Position numbers and translations under genes: made by a program. A model generated the notes under the pieces. That model saw only the letters and a list, made by a program, of their open reading frames with translations. It was not told where the DNA came from and did no database searches. A DNA stretch of 64,000 bases, from positions 1 through 64,000 of the forward strand of contig NZ_JOBF01000023.1 in NCBI RefSeq assembly GCF_000718635.1. Reading direction: 5' to 3'. This DNA is from Streptomyces varsoviensis. Lineage in GTDB: Bacteria; Actinomycetota; Actinomycetes; Streptomycetales; Streptomycetaceae. Shown here piece after piece: positions 1-8,925 of the stretch (positions are counted from its first letter, which is position 1; each line of letters opens with the position of its first letter).

Positions 1-406
1 TGACCGCGTTCTTGAACCCGGCGTCAACCGCCCCTTCGTCACGGACGGGTGTCCGCGGCGACCTGGTCCACCAGCGCGATCCCGATGTGTCGTCGCGCGG
101 CTCGCGGCGACCGCGATCACCGCGATGAGCAGGCAGGGGATGTCGGTGGCGATGCCCGCTTGCGCCCCGGCTCTTGTTGCCTGGACTCGCCCGGTCGTCG
201 TCTTCGGCGCGTTGTCCGAGGCATGCAGGGTCTGGCTGTCCATCACGATCGCGGACGGGCCTCACGGCGGCCGCGGCTCTCGCGCACCTGCTGGTGCAGC
301 AGGTCGTGGCCGGCACACCTGGTCAGTGCGGTCGTCGCGCCACGGCCGGACCAACTCTCATGCCTCATCCGACAGATCGCTCGGGTACGGCTGCCGCCTG
401 ACCACG
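1..406 (-). pseudogene. IS5-family transposase remnant
   Basis: Read on the minus strand, this stretch contains pieces of an IS5-type DDE transposase in several frames. Near the right end there is an N-terminal start resembling YPSDLSDEA, interrupted by a stop. Further along are a segment like MDSQTLHASDNAPKTTTG, typical of the catalytic-Asp region, and a late segment like DQVAADT...VDAGFKNAV. The frames are broken by at least one stop and one or more frameshifts, so no functional protein is made. The window edge cuts the 3' part. I saw no terminal inverted repeats. The family call rests on recalled motif similarity, not on an alignment. Confidence 0.55.
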
Positions 407-841
407 TCTCCAGCACACGGCAAAAGCGGTCAACCACGGTCCCTCAAACCGGACAAACGGCAACGACGACTCGCAGAGCACCCCACTGAGAGCACTCTGC
501 CTCGTCACTTGGGGATCGGTGAGGGAAGGGAAGGTGGGGGCCCGGCACGGGCGGCTTCCCGCATCGAGGCTCGGGCGCTCTGCTGTCCAGTTGGCTGCCA
601 GCGTGTGCGGCTTGGGGTAGTTGGGGCTTCCCCCCCCGCGCACATAGCGCGGTAGTTGGTCCTGACGGCAGCCGAGTTGCAGTGCAGCCGCCGCTTGGTT
701 GTCGTCGGGTGGGAGTGGTGTGGCGTCGCGCGGGTCTACGAGGCGGTGCCGCAGTGGAGGGGCCGCCAGGTAGTCGGTCCGGGCGCTCCACAACTGTGCG
801 CATGGCCGTGCAGGGGTGTTCGCTGTGGTTCGCACGGCAGG
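407..841. other. No gene recognised
   Basis: Open frames exist on both strands, but none shows a recognisable family or a convincing start with a ribosome binding site. The sequence lies between the transposase remnant and a truncated ORF and is probably decayed accessory DNA. Confidence 0.4.
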
Positions 842-1437
842 TCAGGCGGGGGCGCGGGTCCCCTGGTGGACAGTGGCGTTCGCTGGGTGTACTGGGCCAA
901 GACCAGGGCAACAGGCGCGGCTCGTTTGGTACTGGTCGATGGCTTCAGTCGTGCGCTGTCCGATGCCGCGTACGGGCGGAATGGGGCTGCGGCCTACGGT
1001 GCCGGGCCACTTGGCGGGCGGCGCCGGGAAGTTGGACTTCCGGTCAGTGTGTCCGTAGGCCTGTCCGGAGTGGTTGAGGAGGGCGATGTACTCGCCCAGC
1101 TTCTCCAGGGCGGAGCCGACCTGGAGGAGGGCGCGTTCCTGGGCCGGGTTGATGTCCGCGGCGAACTTCTCGGCGGACTCGGCGAACGGGTTCGGGCGGG
1201 TGTGCTTCCCGGCGCTCGGGTCGTACCCGGACGCGAGGGAGGTGTGCATCTCCCCCTTCGTCACCTTGGTCTGGGCGCCCTGCCCGAAGACGGTGCCCTT
1301 GACGGCCATGACCTTCTTGCGGACCTCTTCGTACTTCTCGACGCCGCCCTTGGCCTCCGTGAGCATGGACTTCTCCGCGGTGCGCAGCGAGGAGGGGTCG
1401 ATCTTGAAGTCGCCGGAGGGCGTGTAGTTGTTCGAGG
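842..1437 (-). pseudogene. Truncated hypothetical ORF
   Basis: The minus-strand frame between about 1437 and 1010 has clear Streptomyces-like coding character. It encodes a small helical protein whose visible part begins near NNYTPSGDFKIDPSSLR and continues through KYEEVRKKVMAVKGTVFGQG to a charged C-terminal half. No start codon or ribosome binding site precedes the conserved-looking start, and the upstream frame is low-quality sequence, so the 5' end appears lost. An internal ATG at 1369 is preceded by GGAGAA and could still start a shorter protein. Beyond about 1010 the frame continues to a stop at 842 with unconvincing composition. The size and helical look recall WXG100/ESX-associated proteins, but I do not assign a function. 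It sits beside a broken transposase. Confidence 0.4.
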
Positions 1438-2013
1438 AAAGCGACCTGAGGCCTCGTCGGGGCGGGTCCGCCGTCACCGGTGATGATCGTTTTCGGTCGT
1501 CGCTGGCCGCCCTCGTACGTCCCGCGGGCGGCCCACCGCCCTGGCGCCAGGAACTCTCCGGCCGTCCCGGCCGGGCCCGGCGGAACGACTGTTTTCGAGT
1601 TCGCTCGGGAGCGGTTGACGAGATCCCGCCGATCTTCATGATCGGTCGGGATCTCTGTCGTTTCCGGGGGCTGTTCGAGGGGGTTCGGCGTGGGAGATGG
1701 GTTCTGCGGCAGGCGCGGTCGGTGCGACTGGGGCTGTGGTGGGTTATGTGCTCATACGGGGCTGTCGCCACCACGACGTCCCACCCACCGCTGAGCTCGC
1801 ACAACCGCAGACGATCACCATCAGCCCCGGCACCCTGGGGCACCCAGCCCTGCAGAGCAAAGTCATCGACCGCGCAGAAGGGAACCTGATCACACCGGGG
1901 CGGACGTCGGGCTGGTATGCCTTCGGGCAGTTCCGCGGCCGCCTGCCCGGCTCCTCTCGCAGGCCCCTCTTCGGTTGGTCAGGCGACTGCCATCGCGTCC
2001 AAGCCGTACGGAA
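1438..2013. other. Intergenic region with a strong hairpin
   Basis: No gene is supported here. At about 1620-1655 there is an inverted repeat with arms GAGATCCCGCCGATC and GATCGGTCGGGATCTC around a five-base loop, with one bulge. It has no following T-run. It could be a factor-independent terminator or an end of a decayed element. A plus-strand frame from 1697 (148 codons) is open but has no recognisable homology. Confidence 0.4.
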
Positions 2014-2607
2014 CTATGAGCGTCGGCCCTCGATGTGGTGCGCCCAGCCCTGGTCGAGGAACCGGAAACCGGCGGCCACGGACGATTCCGGGTCCGCCTC
2101 ACGCGTAGCCATGAGCTGGATCTGCAGCGCGAAGCGTACGTAGAAGCGGATCTCGTCACTCGGCTCGTCGAGTCCGAACTCCTCGGTGAGCGTGGCGACC
2201 AGCGCGTCCTCGTGGCGTAGCCACATCTTCTCCGCGTAGTCGATCAGGGACGGCGTGCCGTTCATCAGCGCAAGGATCTGGCTCTGCGGCTCGGTCGTCA
2301 GCGCGGCGATCTCGGCGAGGTAATGAGCCTTCAGCGCATCGGAGACCGAGGTCCCCGGCGCGCGGTCCCGCACCGCGGCGATGAGCCGCTCGTGCCGTTC
2401 GTCCTCGTCACTGAAGACGAGCGCTTCCTTGTGCGGGAAGTGCGTGAAGACCGTCTTGGGTGTCACATCCGCCTTGTCCGCGATCTCGCGCACCGTCACG
2501 GCATCGAAGCCGCGGTCGAGGAAGAGTGCCGTCGCCGCGTCCAGGATCGCCGCCCTCGTAGCGGCCTTCTTGCGCTCACGACGCCCCACGGGCACTGAAT
2601 CCACCAT
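2014..2607 (-). CDS. TetR/AcrR-family transcriptional regulator
   Basis: This 197-residue protein has a typical TetR N-terminal helix-turn-helix at about residues 10-60: RRERKKAATRAAILDAAT, then VREIADKADVTPKTVFTHF, ending in the usual FPHKEAL. The C-terminal ligand and dimerisation domain is variable and includes a segment resembling the TetR_C domain of MftR-like regulators. It presumably represses its own promoter and the divergent DUF998 gene. An AT-rich palindrome lies about 40 bases upstream of its start in the shared intergenic region. The ligand is unknown. The start at 2607 gives the usual short tail before the HTH. Confidence 0.9.
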   Translation of the reverse strand: MVDSVPVGRRERKKAATRAAILDAATALFLDRGFDAVTVREIADKADVTPKTVFTHFPHKEALVFSDEDERHERLIAAVRDRAPGTSVSDALKAHYLAEIAALTTEPQSQILALMNGTPSLIDYAEKMWLRHEDALVATLTEEFGLDEPSDEIRFYVRFALQIQLMATREADPESSVAAGFRFLDQGWAHHIEGRRS

Positions 2608-2648
2608 GTCCCCACTCTACCCTCGGGCACTCTCTCCATCGGTTGTAA

Positions 2649-2667
2649 AACTATATTCGATGTAGTT
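2649..2667. promoter_or_regulatory. Putative TetR operator
   Basis: AACTATATTCGATGTAGTT is a near-palindrome (AACTA-N-AT-N3-AT-N-TAGTT). It is conspicuously AT-rich against the background and lies between the TetR gene and the divergent DUF998 gene. Its position and symmetry fit an operator for the adjacent regulator. This is inference from sequence only. Confidence 0.5.
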
Positions 2668-2866
2668 AGAGTTCGAGTGAAGCGAAAGTGCCCGGCAGTG
2701 GGCGCTCCGACGGCAGACCTTTGCGCCGCCGCTCCTCGCCCCCGAGGCCGGAGCGTCCGCCTGCCGCCTGTTGTCTGCCGCCTGCCACCAGTCGCCTGCC
2801 GCCCGCCGCCCGCCGGCACGAACGCCGCGCGTCAGCGCCCGGCCCTGCACCAGAAAGACGACGCCG

Positions 2867-3649
2867 ATGACCAAAGACACGACCGTGCGCTCCACCGCAC
2901 GCCGCACGAAGCCACCGACGAACGCGCAGGAGCACAGCGACGCGGGCGGACCCCAGCCTCAGCGCCGCGTGGCGGGAGCGCTGCTGATCGCCGGACCGGT
3001 GATCTTCCTGCTGGGGGAGTTCATCTCCGCCGCGGCGTGGACCGATCCCGCCTACAGCTACACCCACCACTTCATCAGCGACCTGGGCGTCCACGGGCCG
3101 TCGACCCTGTTCGGCCAGTACATGTACTCGCCGCTGGCCTGGGTGATGAACGCCGGATTCCTTCTCTTCGGGATCGCCATCCTGGCCGGAGTGGCCACTT
3201 TGCGGGACCTGGCACACGGGCGCCGGTGGGCCGTGCTCGTCCCCGCCGCGCTGCTGGCTGTCGGCGGCGTGCTGCTCGCGCTGTATCCCGGATCGGGCGA
3301 GGCCCTTGAAGACGGCACCGGCCAGTACCACAGCATGGGCGCCTTCGCCGGGTTCACCGGCGGCAACGTGCTGGCCATCGTCCTCGGAGGCCGCTGGCAG
3401 CGCATCGGCGTCCCCGCCCGCATGGGCCGAGCGTTGATCACCGTCGGCGTGATCGGTCTGATCTCGATGCTGCTCTACCTCGCCATGATCATGACTTCCG
3501 GCGACAACGCCATCGGGATCATCGGCCTCATCGAACGCGGCGCCGTCCACCCGTTCCTCATCGGCCTCGCGTGCGCCGGAGCAGCGATCTGCAAGCGCGA
3601 CAACATCTGCGCCGAACCGCCGTCCATCACCGCAGGCACGGCGAGCTGA
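2867..3649 (+). CDS. DUF998 family membrane protein
   Basis: This 260-residue integral membrane protein starts at ATG 2867; the frame is open further upstream, but that part is repetitive Pro/Arg sequence. A polar tail of about 35 residues precedes six or so hydrophobic helices. The first is near ALLIAGPVIFLLGEFIS, and later ones include VLVPAALLAVGGVLLALYP and a C-terminal hairpin near ALITVGVIGLISMLLYL. The motif YTHHFISDLG after helix 1 is characteristic of DUF998 proteins. The biochemical role of the family is unclear. It is divergent from the TetR regulator, so it is a likely target. The SGNH hydrolase follows 69 bases downstream on the same strand and may be co-transcribed. No strong ribosome binding site is visible. 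Confidence 0.8.
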   Translation: MTKDTTVRSTARRTKPPTNAQEHSDAGGPQPQRRVAGALLIAGPVIFLLGEFISAAAWTDPAYSYTHHFISDLGVHGPSTLFGQYMYSPLAWVMNAGFLLFGIAILAGVATLRDLAHGRRWAVLVPAALLAVGGVLLALYPGSGEALEDGTGQYHSMGAFAGFTGGNVLAIVLGGRWQRIGVPARMGRALITVGVIGLISMLLYLAMIMTSGDNAIGIIGLIERGAVHPFLIGLACAGAAICKRDNICAEPPSITAGTAS

Positions 3650-3718
3650 CCTCGCCCCCGGCGAACACCACCGACGCACAGCACCAGCCGTGAACTCCGC
3701 ACCCCAAGGACCACGACC

Positions 3719-4933
3719 ATGAACAGCACCCTCACCACCCCCGCGAGCCTGAACCATCCCGCCCCCGCCGCAGCCGCGTGGGTGCGCACCTGGGGCGCGG
3801 CCCCGCAGGCCCCGGACAACTCCGTCAGCTCCCTCGAACCCTTCGAGAACGCGACCCTGCGGCAAGTCGTCCGCATCAGCGGCGGCGGACACCACGTGCG
3901 TATCCGCATCAGCAACGAGTACGCCACCGCGCCACTGACCGTCGGCGCCGCCAGCGTCGCCCTCGCGGACGCCGACGGCGCGATCCAGGACAGCAGCATT
4001 CGCGCGATCACGTTCGGCCGCCAGTCGACCGTCACCGTACCGGCGGGCGCACCAGCCCTCAGCGACCCCGTCGACCTGTCCGTCCCCGCACTGTCACGGC
4101 TGGCCATCGGCCTCTACCTGCCCGGCCGCGTGGACACCGCCACGTGCCACGGCACCTTCCACACGTTCGGCCGGCTCATACCCGGCGACGCGACCACGCG
4201 CGCCGCGCTGCCCACGGAAGCCGCTCCGCTGCCGGCGCAAGCCCTGATCACCGCGGTGGAAGTACAGCCCGACACCCCTACCCGGGCCATCGCCGTGCTC
4301 GGCGACTCCCGCGTCGACGGCATCGGATCCACCCCCGGCGCCGACCGGCGCTGGACCGACCGGCTCGCCGAACGCCTGCACGCGCACGACAGCCCAACCC
4401 GCTGCGTGGTCAACCAGGGAATCGGCGGCAACCGCCTGCTCACCGACGGCATCGGCACCGCCGCCCTCGCACGCTTCGACCGCGACATCCTCGCCACCCC
4501 CGGCCTGGGGCATGTGGTGATCGCCGTGGGCAACGACCTCGTCTTCTCCTTCGCCCCGCGCAACGAGGAGACCGCAGCCTTCCTCGCGATGTTCCCCGGC
4601 GAGCCCGTCGGCGTGGACGACATCATCGCCGCCCACCTCCAGGCCGCCGCTCGCGCCCGCGCCCACGGCGCGAAGGTCTACGCCGCGACCATCGCACCCT
4701 ACGGCGGCTCGGACCTGTACACCCCCGAGGGCGACAAGGCGCGCGAACAGATCAACGACTGGATCCGCACGAGCGGAGCCTTCGACGCGGTCCTCGACTT
4801 CGACGCCGTCTGGCGCGACCCCGCCGACCCCAGTCGCATCCACGACGACCTGCACATGGGAGACCACCTCCACGGCAACGACGCCGGCTACGCCGCCCTC
4901 GCGGAATCCATCGACCTCTCCCTGTTCGACTGA
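3719..4933 (+). CDS. SGNH/GDSL-family hydrolase
   Basis: This 404-residue protein belongs to the large SGNH-hydrolase group common in actinomycetes (esterase, lipase or carbohydrate deacetylase activities). About 190 residues of N-terminal beta-rich domain (WVRTWGAAPQ..., RISNEY) precede the hydrolase core. Block I is AVLGDSRVDG with the nucleophile Ser in GDS, block II is NQGIGGNRLL, block III is AVGNDL, and the C-terminal block V is GDHLHGNDAGY with the Asp-x-x-His pair. Block III is GNDL rather than the more usual GxND spacing. There is no signal peptide, so the protein seems cytoplasmic or exported atypically; close relatives often have a Sec signal. It follows the DUF998 gene closely. 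Confidence 0.85.
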   Translation: MNSTLTTPASLNHPAPAAAAWVRTWGAAPQAPDNSVSSLEPFENATLRQVVRISGGGHHVRIRISNEYATAPLTVGAASVALADADGAIQDSSIRAITFGRQSTVTVPAGAPALSDPVDLSVPALSRLAIGLYLPGRVDTATCHGTFHTFGRLIPGDATTRAALPTEAAPLPAQALITAVEVQPDTPTRAIAVLGDSRVDGIGSTPGADRRWTDRLAERLHAHDSPTRCVVNQGIGGNRLLTDGIGTAALARFDRDILATPGLGHVVIAVGNDLVFSFAPRNEETAAFLAMFPGEPVGVDDIIAAHLQAAARARAHGAKVYAATIAPYGGSDLYTPEGDKAREQINDWIRTSGAFDAVLDFDAVWRDPADPSRIHDDLHMGDHLHGNDAGYAALAESIDLSLFD

Positions 4934-5117
4934 CCCCCCGTTTCGTTTCGAGCCGTTGCCCCTGTCCCCGGACGTGCAGCCGGCTGTAAGCCGTCAGCCC
5001 GTCCTGTCGCAGAAGGAGCCCGGGAGCGGAGTACCAGCGGACCGGCCCGGGACCGGGCTTGGGTGGTGGGTCGGCGGGGCCAAATGAGGGCTTGGGGGCG
5101 GGTGTTAGGGTGCGCGG

Positions 5118-5657
5118 ATGTCGGAATTGGGATCTGTCGCCTGGCCGCCTGAGCCGATCAAGACCGCGAGGCTTGTGCTGCGGGGGCCGGAGGCTCGGGA
5201 CCGGGCGGCGTTCGTCGAGCTGCTGGCGTCGCCGGAGGCGCATGTCTACCTCGGTGGCGCGCGCCCGCGCGATGAGCTTGAGCGGGAGTTGCCGGCGGTG
5301 CCCGAGCGGTGGCCCGGGAGCTTCGTCGTCGAGCTGGACGGGGCGATGATCGGGCAGATCCTGCTCCGAAGGGCGACGGAGCACCGTCGCCCGGCTGCCG
5401 TGGGCAAGGTGGACCTCGGCTATCTGTTCCTGCCGCGGGCCTGGGGGCTCGGGTACGCCGCCGAGGCGTGTGCGGCGGCGCTCGACTGGCTCGACGGGGT
5501 CCTGCCCGGCGAACCCGTGGTGCTCACCACCCAGTCCGCCAACGTCAGCTCGATGCGCCTCGCCGCCAAGCTCGGATTCACCGAAGTGGAACGGTTCCAG
5601 GCCTGGGACGCCGAGCAGTGGCTCGGCCTGCGTCCCCCGCCCACGCCGCCCGCTTGA
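5118..5657 (+). CDS. GNAT-family N-acetyltransferase (RimJ/RimL type)
   Basis: This 179-residue protein has the RimJ/RimL layout: an N-terminal strand TARLVLRGPEARD, a central acetyl-CoA-binding motif A near LGYLFLPRAWGLGYAAEAC, and a C-terminal motif NVSSMRLAAKLGFTEVERF. It transfers an acetyl group from acetyl-CoA to an unknown amine. The stop codon lies inside the first unit of a short tandem repeat that continues downstream. The start at 5118 is preceded by a G-rich leader without a clear ribosome binding site. Confidence 0.85.
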   Translation: MSELGSVAWPPEPIKTARLVLRGPEARDRAAFVELLASPEAHVYLGGARPRDELERELPAVPERWPGSFVVELDGAMIGQILLRRATEHRRPAAVGKVDLGYLFLPRAWGLGYAAEACAAALDWLDGVLPGEPVVLTTQSANVSSMRLAAKLGFTEVERFQAWDAEQWLGLRPPPTPPA

Positions 5658-5775
5658 GCCGCGGGCCCTCGGCCGCGCCGCCCGTTTTAGCCACAGGCCC
5701 CCGCCCCCGCCGCCCGCTTGAGCCGCGGGCCCTCGGCCCCGCCGCCCGTTTGAGCCGCAGGCCGTCGGGCCCGCC
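5645..5775. repeat. Degenerate tandem repeat at GNAT 3' end
   Basis: About four units of roughly 30-33 bases follow the pattern CGCCGCCCGYTTGAGCCGCRGG, then a GC-rich spacer. The first unit contains the last codons and the TGA of the acetyltransferase gene. From here to the symporter stop at 5989 the sequence is low-complexity CCCGTACGC-type repeats with no gene. Confidence 0.7.
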
Positions 5776-5988
5776 ACGCCCGCGGGCCGGCGCAGTTCGC
5801 CAGGTCGGTCGGCCTTCCCGAAGCCCCGCACCCCCGCACCCCCGCGCCCTCCAGCCCGTACCCCTCGCCCCTACGCCCGTACGCGCTCCCGCCCGCATCC
5901 CCGCGCCCTCACGCCCGTACGCACCCCCGTACCCCCGCCCGTACGCCCCCTCCCGCACTCCCGTACGCACCCCCGCCCGTACAAGGGC

Positions 5989-7572
5989 CTACTCCGAAGT
6001 CCTGGCCACCCTCCGCCCCGCGCCGTCCCCCTCAGGCCCGGCGGCCGTCGCGGCCGCGCCCGCAGCCCCGGTCCCACCCCCGCCCCCATCCCCGTCCCCG
6101 TCGGTGTTGATCTTGGCGATGATGGCGTCGCGCTCCGGGGTGGCTTCCGGCCGGATGAAGCCGATGAGGATGAAGAGGACCAGGGAGGTGGCGACGGGGG
6201 TCACGATCTGGACCTGGAGGGAGAGGCCGTCGATGCCGTAGTTGGTGAGCCAGAAGCCGAAGAGGCCGATGGCCCAGCTCACGAGGGCGGCGGTGGGGCC
6301 GGATTTACGGAAGGGGCGCAGGAGGCCGAGCATGAAGGGGATGGCGATGGGGCCCATGAGGCCGGCCACCCACTTGATGACGACGGTGATGATGTCCTTG
6401 AAGGCGGGGGAGTTGACCTGGGTCGCGATGGCCATGGACAGGGCCAGGAACGACACCGTGGTCACGCGCGCCGCGATCAGACCGCTCCGCGACGTCCACT
6501 GCCGGGCGCGGCGGGAGATGACGGGCGCGATGTCGCGGGTGAAGACGGCCGCGATGGCGTTGGCGTCGGAGGAGCACATCGCCATCGTGTGGGAGAAGAA
6601 GCCGACGACCACGAGGCCGAGCAGTCCGTGCGGCAGCAGTTGCTCGGTGAGCAGCGCGTAGGAGTCCGAGGCGTCCGGCTTCTTGGCGTGGACGAGGAGC
6701 GGCGCGACCCACATCGGGAAGAAGAGCACCACCGGCCACACGAGCCACAGCACCGACGACAGCCAGGCGGAGCGCCTGGCCGCGTGGGCGCTGGAAGTGG
6801 CCATGTAGCGCTGCGCCTGGTTCCACATGCCGCCGTTGTACTCGAAGGTCTTGATGAAGAGGTACGCGAGGAGGAACGTCACCGTGTACGGGCCCGCCGT
6901 CGGGTGGGTGTGGCCGGCCGGGAGCCTGTCCCATACGGTCCACAGCCCGCTGAACCCGCCGATCTTCGTCAGCACGGTGACGAGCATCGCGACCCCGGCC
7001 AGCAACTGGATGATGAACTGCCCCAGTTCCGTCAGCGCGTCCGCCCACAGGCCGCCGACCGTGCAGTAGACGGCCGTGATGACGCCGGTGATGAGGATTC
7101 CCTGGTTGAGGGAGGCCCCGGTGAAGACGGACAGCAGCGTCGCGATGGCGGCCCACTTGGCGCCCACGTCCACGATCTTCAGCAGCACGCCCGACCAGGC
7201 GAGCGCCTGCTGGGTGGGCAGGTTGTAGCGGTTCTTGAGGTATTCGAGCGGCGAGGCGACGCGCAGCCGCGAGCGCAGCCGGTTGAGGCGGGGCGCGAAG
7301 AGGTTGGCGCCGATGGCGATGCCGACGGCGATCGGGAGCGACCAGGTGACGAAGGACGTGATGCCGTACGTATAGGAGATGCCGGCGTAGCCGGTGAACA
7401 TCACGGCGCTGTAGCCGGACATGTGGTGCGAGATGCCGGACAGCCACCACGGCATCTTGCCGCCGGCGGTGAAGAAGTCGCTGACGTCGCCCACGCGCTT
7501 GTGGGACCAGACGCCGATCGCGACCATCACACCGAAGTAGCCGATGAGCACGGCCCAGTCGAGACTGTTCAT
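5989..7572 (-). CDS. Sodium:solute symporter (SSS family)
   Basis: This 527-residue multispanning protein fits the SSS family (PutP/PanF/SglT type), which couples uptake of a solute to Na+. Visible features are the N-terminal helix LDWAVLIGYFGVMVAIGVW, the family segment DFFTAGGKMPWWLSGISHHM, and about 13 hydrophobic helices. A Ser/Ala-rich segment CSSDANAIAAVFTRDI lies around residue 345. The tail is Gly/Asp-rich and ends near GRRVARTSE. The start at 7572 has a strong ribosome binding site (GGAGGGGG). The substrate cannot be told from sequence. It stands alone, with long intergenic stretches on both sides. Confidence 0.9.
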   Translation of the reverse strand: MNSLDWAVLIGYFGVMVAIGVWSHKRVGDVSDFFTAGGKMPWWLSGISHHMSGYSAVMFTGYAGISYTYGITSFVTWSLPIAVGIAIGANLFAPRLNRLRSRLRVASPLEYLKNRYNLPTQQALAWSGVLLKIVDVGAKWAAIATLLSVFTGASLNQGILITGVITAVYCTVGGLWADALTELGQFIIQLLAGVAMLVTVLTKIGGFSGLWTVWDRLPAGHTHPTAGPYTVTFLLAYLFIKTFEYNGGMWNQAQRYMATSSAHAARRSAWLSSVLWLVWPVVLFFPMWVAPLLVHAKKPDASDSYALLTEQLLPHGLLGLVVVGFFSHTMAMCSSDANAIAAVFTRDIAPVISRRARQWTSRSGLIAARVTTVSFLALSMAIATQVNSPAFKDIITVVIKWVAGLMGPIAIPFMLGLLRPFRKSGPTAALVSWAIGLFGFWLTNYGIDGLSLQVQIVTPVATSLVLFILIGFIRPEATPERDAIIAKINTDGDGDGGGGGTGAAGAAATAAGPEGDGAGRRVARTSE

Positions 7573-7996
7573 GCCCCCTCCAGGGGTCCGCCTTGTGAAC
7601 GGGAACGCGCTTCGTCAGTACGTCCGTTACGTCCGTAGAGGCGGCGCCCCCGTGTGGGACCGGGGACTTCCGGGATTGAACCGCCTGTCCTGGCGGCCGG
7701 TCAAGGGTGCTCACGGTCAGGAATGTGAACGCAGATCAGCAAGCAGAACGATTTTGCTCGCTCTTGACCTTCTGGGGCGTTGTCCCGAACGTGACCCCGG
7801 CCACACGATGGGCGGGCACTTCGTCAGTGGGCATCCGTCAACCGGCCGACCGCGCGGCGGCGTTACGACCGTCGCACGCAACGAACTCGCGCAACGAACC
7901 TCGTGAAAGGGGTCTCGCGCAACGAATCTCGTGAAGGGGGACTCGGGAAGGGGAAGTGGAACTCGTGAAGTGAAAGGGGCTGCCGATCGGCAGGTG
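7573..7996. repeat. Intergenic region with short direct repeats
   Basis: No gene is supported. At about 7890-7940 two copies of GCGCAACGAAYCTCGTGAA are followed by G-rich runs, and a further CTCGTGAAGTG copy lies near 7963. They lie just downstream of the SDR stop. The promoter of the symporter must lie in the left part, but I see no convincing -35/-10 pair. Confidence 0.5.
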
Positions 7997-8779
7997 TCAG
8001 CGCATCAGTTCGCCGGCGTTGACCAGCAGCGACTGGCCGGTGATCGCGCGCGCCCGGTCCGAGGCCAGGAACGCCGCGGCCTCCGCCACGTCCCCGTCCG
8101 TCGCCAGCTCCGGCAGCGCCATACGGCTGGCCAGCCGCCGCAGCACCTCGGCCTCCGGGACGCCCTCGGTGAGCGCCGCGTGCCGTACGTACGCGCGTAC
8201 CGGCGGGCCCCACATCCAGCCGGGCTGCACGGTGTTCACCCGAATACGGTGCGGCCCCAGCTCGCGGGCGAGCGAGTACATGGCCGAGACGAGCGCGCCC
8301 TTCGAGGCGGCGTACGCGGCCTGCCGCACCTCGCTGGGGGCCGCGACCGACGACTGGGTGCCGATGAGTACGACCGAGCCGCCGTGCTCCTTGAGCGCGG
8401 GCAGGCAGGCGCGGGTCATGCGCAGCGCGCCGAGCAGGTTCACGTCGAGCACGCGCTGCCAGGCGTCGAAGTCGGCGTCCTCCAGGCCGCCGAAGTGGCT
8501 GTCGAGGGCCGCGACATGGACGACGGCGTCTATGGAGCCGAACCGCTCCACGGCCAGCGCCGCGAGCGCCGCGCACTGCTCCTCGTCCGCCACGTCCGTC
8601 GCCCGCCAGGCGCTGCGCGCGCCGTCCGGGTCCACCTCGTCCGCGCATTTGGCCAGTTGGGACTCCGTGCGCGCGCCGAGCGTGACGGTGGCCCCGTCGC
8701 GCACGCAGGCCGCCGCCACCTGGTGGCCGAGGCCGGCGCCGACGCCGCAGATCACGACGGACTTCCCGCTCAGCGGCAT
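7997..8779 (-). CDS. SDR family oxidoreductase
   Basis: This 260-residue classical short-chain dehydrogenase/reductase has an NAD(P)-binding loop GVGAGLGHQ near residue 12, NNAG-equivalent region VVHVAALDS, NLLGALRMTRA helix, catalytic Ser near VVLIGTQSS and YAASKGAL with the Tyr-x3-Lys pair. The glycine motif is GxGxGLG, slightly off the usual GxxxGxG. Its substrate is unknown. The ATG at 8779 has a GGAGGC ribosome binding site. The divergent neighbour at 8926 is a conserved alpha/beta-barrel-like protein. The arrangement suggests a shared degradation or modification route controlled through the palindrome at 8909-8922. Confidence 0.9.
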   Translation of the reverse strand: MPLSGKSVVICGVGAGLGHQVAAACVRDGATVTLGARTESQLAKCADEVDPDGARSAWRATDVADEEQCAALAALAVERFGSIDAVVHVAALDSHFGGLEDADFDAWQRVLDVNLLGALRMTRACLPALKEHGGSVVLIGTQSSVAAPSEVRQAAYAASKGALVSAMYSLARELGPHRIRVNTVQPGWMWGPPVRAYVRHAALTEGVPEAEVLRRLASRMALPELATDGDVAEAAAFLASDRARAITGQSLLVNAGELMR

Positions 8780-8908
8780 GACTGCCTCCCGACTCGTCGG
8801 CTCACGACGTGCGATGTGACGGGTAGTCAGGCTAGCGGGGCCGAGCCGGGAATGGCAGGGGGCGAAGCGCCCTCCAGTCAGCCGCGCCCATCCACAACTG
8901 ACGGCCCA

Positions 8909-8922
8909 TCAGCTATAGCTGA
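8909..8922. promoter_or_regulatory. Perfect 14-bp palindrome before ATG 8926
   Basis: TCAGCTATAGCTGA is a perfect palindrome ending three bases before the ATG at 8926. Its centre contains TATAGC at the right distance for a -10 box of a leaderless transcript starting at the ATG itself. No Shine-Dalgarno sequence exists in front of the gene. It is plausibly an operator that overlaps the -10 element. Confidence 0.55.
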
Positions 8923-8925
8923 GCC

